From positions 1 to 26,676 of the forward strand of contig NZ_JABBDR010000138.1 in the NCBI RefSeq assembly GCF_018854495.1: a stretch of DNA of 26,676 bases. Reading direction: 5' to 3'. Below the pieces are notes generated by a model. The model was not told the DNA's origin. It searched no databases and saw only the letters and a program-made list of their open reading frames with translations. The stretch's first letter is position 1; each line of letters opens with the position of its first letter. The position numbers were made by a program, and so were the translations under genes. This stretch comes from Acidithiobacillus ferruginosus (GTDB lineage: Bacteria; Pseudomonadota; Gammaproteobacteria; Acidithiobacillales; Acidithiobacillaceae). This document shows positions 23,723 to 26,676 of the stretch, piece after piece.

Positions 23723-23941
23723 ATGATGAGCAAGTCACTTGGTTTGAGCGCTGGTCGCCCCAGCGAAAGTCGGAAGGCCGCAGCCCTGAAAGCTATTAGC
23801 GATGACAAGGGTTCTATGGTAAGGGTGAATTTTGAGCTGGATGAGGCGGAACATCTTAAGCTAAAAATTTTTGCTGCAAAGGCCCGTCGTAGCATCGCAG
23901 AGATACTTCGTGAGTTGATCGACAAAAATATCCCCGCTTAA
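23723..23941 (+). CDS. ParG-like ribbon-helix-helix centromere-binding protein
   Basis: A 72-residue protein with a flexible basic N-terminus (SLGLSAGRPSESRKAAALK) and a C-terminal ribbon-helix-helix domain: strand MVRVNFELDE, helix EHLKLKIFAAKARRS, turn and helix IAEILRELIDKN. This is the layout of ParG of plasmid TP228. ParG binds the centromere, stimulates ParF and represses the operon. AGGAGG (23713-23718) is 4 bases from ATG 23723 and 7 from ATG 23726, so the second Met may be the true start. The gene lies 44 bp behind parA and ahead of the repA gene. Assignment rests on architecture and context more than on residue identity. Confidence 0.75.
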   Translation: MMSKSLGLSAGRPSESRKAAALKAISDDKGSMVRVNFELDEAEHLKLKIFAAKARRSIAEILRELIDKNIPA

Positions 23942-23944
23942 TAT

Positions 23945-23972
23945 GAGTAGGCATACTTATGAGTAATTGAGG
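23945..23972. repeat. GAGT boxes before the replication initiator gene
   Basis: GAGT at 23945 and 23961 are 16 bp apart, and GAGG at 23969 is 8 bp further, keeping the 8-bp phase seen in the two other junctions of this operon. The last box coincides with the ribosome binding site of repA (GAGGCGTTACGC before ATG 23981), so binding there could also limit RepA translation or transcription. Confidence 0.5.
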
Positions 23973-23980
23973 CGTTACGC

Positions 23981-25306
23981 ATGGCCGATGACCAACACAG
24001 GAACCTGACATCTGTAAAAGCTAAAGATATGGCCTACGCCTTGGAATTGATGGAGATCGAGGAGCAGCAGGCGGCGCTAGATCGAACGGATCAACGTCTT
24101 TGTGCTATGGCGGGACAGCCCTCAAGTGGTCCAGACATTGAGCGCCGTAGAAAGGAGGTCGCCGATAAGTCCGTATTACTGGAGCGTCGCCGACAGGAGA
24201 TCATCTCTGCAAACGAGGCCGTTGCCGAGACTTCCATTGAGCAAGCGCTGCCCGAAACGGGTCTGTTGCAAAAGAAGATTGCTGCCATGCGCAAGCGGCA
24301 ACAGGCCGCAGACGCTGCCCCGACTCGTGAGCTGTTTGAAGACCTACAGCCAGAATTGGATTTTTTGGCGAGGGCAAAGGTGCTTACAGAAAAAGCCGAA
24401 GAAGATTCGGGGGGCAAGCGAGAACGCGCCAAACTCCTGCCAGTTCGCTACGCTAACCAAGATTTTTTTGTCGCTGACATCCTGGGCTATTCGCTTAAGG
24501 ATGATAGCGCGACAATGGAGGCCCCATTTTTCTCGCTGAAGACCCAGAAAGACCTTACTCCGTGGGAATGGACAAGTAAGGATGGCACAAAGCACGTTGA
24601 AATTTCACCTTCGGTTAGGTACGGGCGAGCTACCCAGCACGATAAGGATGTTTTGATATTTATCACTTCTCAGATGACCGAAGCCATGAACCGTGAGCGA
24701 CCAGATGCTGCAAATCGTGCCGTGCGCTTCACGGTTTATAACTACCTTGTAGCGACCAATAAACCTACAGGAGGAGTTGAGTACCAACGCTTAGAGCGTG
24801 CGCTAGACAGGCTCAAAGGCACAACGATAAAGACGGATATTAAAACGGGCGACAGGCGAGTCAAGGAAGCATTCGGCATCCTCGATTCATGGACAATCGT
24901 TGAGCGATCTGCTAGCGACGAGCGCATGATCGCGGTAGAGATTACACTGTCCAAGTGGCTTTACAATGCGATTCAAGCCCACGAGGTGCTAACGCTTCAC
25001 CAAGATTATTTTAGGTTGCGTAAGCCGTTGGAGCGGCGGCTGTACGAATTGGCTAGGAAGCACTGTGGCAGCAAACAATCAAACTGGAAAATCGGCCTTG
25101 AGCTGCTACGCGAGAAGTGCGGTGCGCAGAGCCACATCCGGGCCTTCAGAAATCAAACACAAGAAATCATCGAGGCAGACACTTTGCCAGAATATCGCAT
25201 GAGCTACGACCGTGAGGCTGACCAGGTTACATTCTACAAAAGGAATCAAGGCGGCATTATCGCTGCTCTTGCATCAAGGAAAAGCAGGATTATGAAAAGC
25301 CATTAA
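23981..25306 (+). CDS. repA: Plasmid replication initiator RepA (RPA family)
   Basis: A 441-residue initiator. Residues 1 to about 150 form a charged coiled-coil-like extension (LELMEIEEQQAALDRTDQRL). The conserved part follows: LPVRYANQDFFVADILGY, EAPFFSLKTQKDLTPWEWTS, VEISPSVRYGRATQHDKDVL and IFITSQMTEA. Then come two winged-helix-like halves, including RFTVYNYLVATNKPTGGVEY, LDRLKGTTIKTDI and LRKPLERRLYELARKHCG. This matches the replication initiator protein A family of alphaproteobacterial and other plasmids as I recall it. It would bind the four iterons that begin 2 bp after its stop codon. It is the third gene of the par-rep operon. Confidence 0.85.
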   Translation: MADDQHRNLTSVKAKDMAYALELMEIEEQQAALDRTDQRLCAMAGQPSSGPDIERRRKEVADKSVLLERRRQEIISANEAVAETSIEQALPETGLLQKKIAAMRKRQQAADAAPTRELFEDLQPELDFLARAKVLTEKAEEDSGGKRERAKLLPVRYANQDFFVADILGYSLKDDSATMEAPFFSLKTQKDLTPWEWTSKDGTKHVEISPSVRYGRATQHDKDVLIFITSQMTEAMNRERPDAANRAVRFTVYNYLVATNKPTGGVEYQRLERALDRLKGTTIKTDIKTGDRRVKEAFGILDSWTIVERSASDERMIAVEITLSKWLYNAIQAHEVLTLHQDYFRLRKPLERRLYELARKHCGSKQSNWKIGLELLREKCGAQSHIRAFRNQTQEIIEADTLPEYRMSYDREADQVTFYKRNQGGIIAALASRKSRIMKSH

Positions 25307-25307
25307 A

Positions 25308-25470
25308 CGTTATATCGCTGACGGCGCCGACTTGTGGATTGGCACGTTATATCGCTGACGGTTTTCTGTGGATTGGCACGTTATATCGCTGACGGCCGAT
25401 TCGTTATATCGCTGACGGCGCTGTAAAAATAATTCAATTTTTTCAAAATTATAGATGCGTTGTCCACAAG
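25308..25470. other. oriV: Origin of replication (oriV) with four iterons
   Basis: The 17-mer CGTTATATCGCTGACGG occurs exactly four times: 25308-25324, 25345-25361, 25379-25395 and 25402-25418. Copies 2 and 3 are each preceded by TGTGGATTGGCA, making 29-bp compound repeats (25333-25361, 25367-25395); TGTGGATT resembles a reversed DnaA box. An AT-rich tract follows (25423-25455), then TTGTCCACA (25460-25468), one base from the DnaA consensus TTATCCACA. Iterons directly behind the initiator gene, an AT-rich unwinding tract and DnaA boxes together define an iteron-type origin. Confidence 0.9.
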
Positions 25471-25473
25471 CAT

Positions 25474-25513
25474 AACGCGCGCGCGTTTTTTAACTTAAAA
25501 GAAAAGCTTTTAA
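25474..25513. repeat. Short palindromes beside oriV
   Basis: A 14-bp perfect palindrome AACGCGCGCGCGTT (25474-25487) is followed by four more T. Next is a hairpin TTAAAAG / CTTTTAA (25495-25501, 25507-25513) that contains AAAAGCTTTT. They may act as a terminator at the edge of the origin. Confidence 0.4.
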
Positions 25514-25684
25514 CGCCTCCGGCGGTGGAAAACCCCACAGCGAAAGAAAGAAGGAGCGCCCGCTTGCCGCCTTCGGCGCCTGGCGCAAACATCTCCGGCG
25601 GGGAGCCTGCTGCTCCCCCTGTCCGAGCCTTCGGCTCGCCAGAGCGACCCCCTTCGGGGACTGCGTCCCCCACTGCCTGCGGCA
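25514..25684. repeat. Cluster of seven tri-loop GC hairpins
   Basis: Perfect short hairpins follow each other: CGCCTCCGGCG (25514-25524), CGCCTTCGGCG (25568-25578), GGGGAGC/GCTCCCC (25600-25618), CGAGCCTTCGGCTCG (25624-25638), CCCCTTCGGGG (25649-25659), GGGGACTGCGTCCCC (25656-25670) and TGCCTGCGGCA (25674-25684). Three have the C-TTC-G form that gives stable UUCG loops in RNA. The fifth and sixth share a GGGG arm and exclude one another. No gene runs through the cluster convincingly on either strand. Confidence 0.65.
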
Positions 25685-25689
25685 TCGGC

Positions 25690-26025
25690 TCCCCCTTTAT
25701 TTTTATTCAACAGAGAAAAAGGCATCGAGAAATGGCCCAGAATCGGTTTTTGAGGCCTTGACGTAGATTTCCATGGCCAGAGCCATTTGCGTGCACTGTA
25801 GGGCAAATTTGAGGCCTTTACGATGGCTTCTGCGCGAGAGATTCATGCTGCACCGTTTAACAGGAGGATGGGGCTGCCTTATGGTCTGTCACAGTGACAA
25901 TCGCGGAGGGGGATCTGTAGCGACGACCAGCGCGGATCGGTTTGTCGGGCAGGTCATTGTGATGTGCCCTGTAAGCACCCACATTGCGCTCTGCAACAGT
26001 ATCGCCTATGTTTCTGAGCAGAAAC
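25690..26025. other. Noncoding region right of oriV
   Basis: No gene is supported. It holds a direct repeat TTTGAGGCCTT at about 25746 and 25809, a perfect 13-bp palindrome TGTCACAGTGACA (25887-25899) and a hairpin GTTTCTGAGCAGAAAC (26010-26025) that directly abuts the miniature element at 26026. Weak open frames here have no recognisable protein features. Confidence 0.35.
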
Positions 26026-26387
26026 CGGCCTCTGAGGTCCAGTGGAACGGAAAACCGGGTTAAGAGGCCAATATAGATAGCCAAGAATGATGTGGCTAGT
26101 TTAATATGGGCCAGAAGTTCTTGGCCATGGGGTTTTGAGGGGGCCAAGTAGCGTATACCCATATTGGCTAGTCTGCCTGTCAAATATGGACTTGAGGCTT
26201 ATCTATGGCTGGTTGCCCCACTGCCAGAGCGGTGCTTGGCGCTCAGTCTGGCCCGCCAGCCCTCTGATGATTTTGTGTGGCCCGTGTCTAAAACTCTGTG
26301 GCACTGAATCTTCAGGAGAAATTCTTAATTGACCATTTATCTTGGCCTCTTAACCCAGTTTTCCGTTCCACTGGACCTCAGAGGCCG
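26026..26387. mobile_element. 362-bp miniature inverted-repeat element
   Basis: The left arm 26026-26071 (CGGCCTCTGAGGTCCAGTGG onward) matches the reverse complement of 26342-26387 at 45 of 46 positions, with partial matching for about 7 bp further in. The interior has no gene, but it has several GGCCA/TGGCC words, a near-palindrome GGCCAGAAGTTCTTGGCC (about 26109-26126) and TGGCTAGT twice. No target duplication is obvious. Sequence and repeats differ from the element at 15702. Confidence 0.75.
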
Positions 26388-26407
26388 ATTACAGTTACTT
26401 CGTGTTT

Positions 26408-26676
26408 TCATTGTCTGACCGGCGTGATCCTGGTGATGACGTACCCCCCGGCAGCATCCTTTGCGAAACTGAATTTCACCATTTCTCCAGCCTTGTAGCC
26501 GTTGAGCATAGCCGTGTTCTGGAGCAGGAAATTCATTGACATACTGGGCCAGCCAAGGGCCTTGACGGGACCCATGGCGACATTGGCCGTGTTCGCATCG
26601 GGATTGATGCTGTTGATTTTGCCCTGCCCCATGAAGGTCTGGGCCTTGGTCGCTTGGCCTGATACGGTGCCCATAT
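26408..26676 (-). CDS. CusF-like periplasmic metal-binding protein, N-terminus at window edge
   Basis: The visible 88 residues contain the CusF-type OB-fold: GQGKINSINPDANTANVAMG, VKALGWPSMSMNFLL, GYKAGEMVKFSFAKDAAGGY and VITRITPV. CusF binds Cu(I)/Ag(I) with a Trp, two Met and one His; here Trp and the two Met are in GWPSMSM, while the His position appears to be Met (VAMGPVK). A signal peptide is expected but not visible, so the gene likely begins beyond the window and the ATG at 26674 is internal. It reads leftward and ends next to the miniature element at 26026-26387. A link with the efflux operon 11 kb away is functional inference only. Confidence 0.82.
   Translation of the reverse strand, partial: MGTVSGQATKAQTFMGQGKINSINPDANTANVAMGPVKALGWPSMSMNFLLQNTAMLNGYKAGEMVKFSFAKDAAGGYVITRITPVRQ

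Noticed and set aside
25308..25418. Four 17-bp repeats considered as a CRISPR array
   Set aside because: Repeats are too short, spacings are uneven and partly repeated themselves, and they follow an initiator gene; they are iterons.
25449..25806. Leftward open frames through the hairpin cluster
   Set aside because: Their residues are dictated by GC hairpins (Gly/Ala/Arg/Ser-rich), with no start signal or domain.
25773..26063. Open frame of 96 codons right of oriV
   Set aside because: No ribosome binding site, no family features, and it runs into the inverted-repeat arm of the miniature element.
1..26676. tRNA and rRNA genes
   Set aside because: No cloverleaf-like or rRNA-like sequence was noticed anywhere, but a tRNA or covariance-model search was not possible here.
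1..26676. Idea that the window is a complete circular plasmid
   Set aside because: Joining the two ends in frame does not give the CusF-like protein a signal peptide, and no overlap between the ends was seen.

Overview
The window looks like a stretch of mobilizable plasmid, or plasmid-derived accessory DNA, from an acidophilic iron/sulfur-oxidizing proteobacterium, most likely Acidithiobacillus or a close relative. The host inference rests on an Iro/HiPIP-like exported iron-sulfur protein, heavy-metal efflux cargo, and mobile elements of ISKra4, IS630, Tn3 and Mu/Tn7-like type. It is inferred from protein character, not from a database match.

Layout. 1-4250 is a mobilization block: two small plasmid genes, an 11-bp inverted repeat that looks like an operator, a leftward TraD/MobC-like gene, an oriT whose hairpin I recall being the same as that of RSF1010, and a 950-aa MobA relaxase of the RSF1010 (MOBQ) type. 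4249-5881 holds a J-domain gene with a frameshift at a run of eight T, then vapD. 6014-7046 is a 1,033-bp segment with 44-bp inverted repeats around an Mpi-like serine invertase; it abuts the 3' half of an IS630-type transposase. 7427-15604 is one leftward metal-resistance unit, in order of transcription: CadC-like sensor, P1B ATPase, outer-membrane factor, membrane-fusion protein, RND pump.

15702-20962 is a mobile-element graveyard: a 371-bp miniature inverted-repeat element, the 3' tip of a Tn3-family tnpA with its 38-bp terminal repeat, a complete-looking ISKra4 transposase with its passenger gene, a serine resolvase, an orphan antitoxin whose toxin is cut off by a transposon end, and the transposon end itself with its repeats, AAA+ ATPase and transposase tail. 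20963-22199 carries a HiPIP with a Met-rich insertion under a good sigma70-type promoter, and a HicAB toxin-antitoxin pair.

22395-25690 is the maintenance core: serine resolvase, ParA (ParF-like), a small ribbon-helix-helix partner (ParG-like), a RepA initiator, four 17-bp iterons with DnaA-like boxes and an AT-rich stretch (oriV), then a cluster of tiny GC hairpins. The end of the window holds a second miniature inverted-repeat element and a CusF-like metal-binding protein that runs off the edge.

The most notable non-gene signals are the 8-bp-phased GAGT boxes in all three junctions of the par-rep operon (the architecture known for ParG centromere/operator sites), the inverted repeats around the invertase, the frameshift on a canonical slippery heptamer, and the Met-rich insertion in the HiPIP. 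The backbone is mosaic: an IncQ-like mobilization module joined to a par/iteron replicon that is not IncQ.
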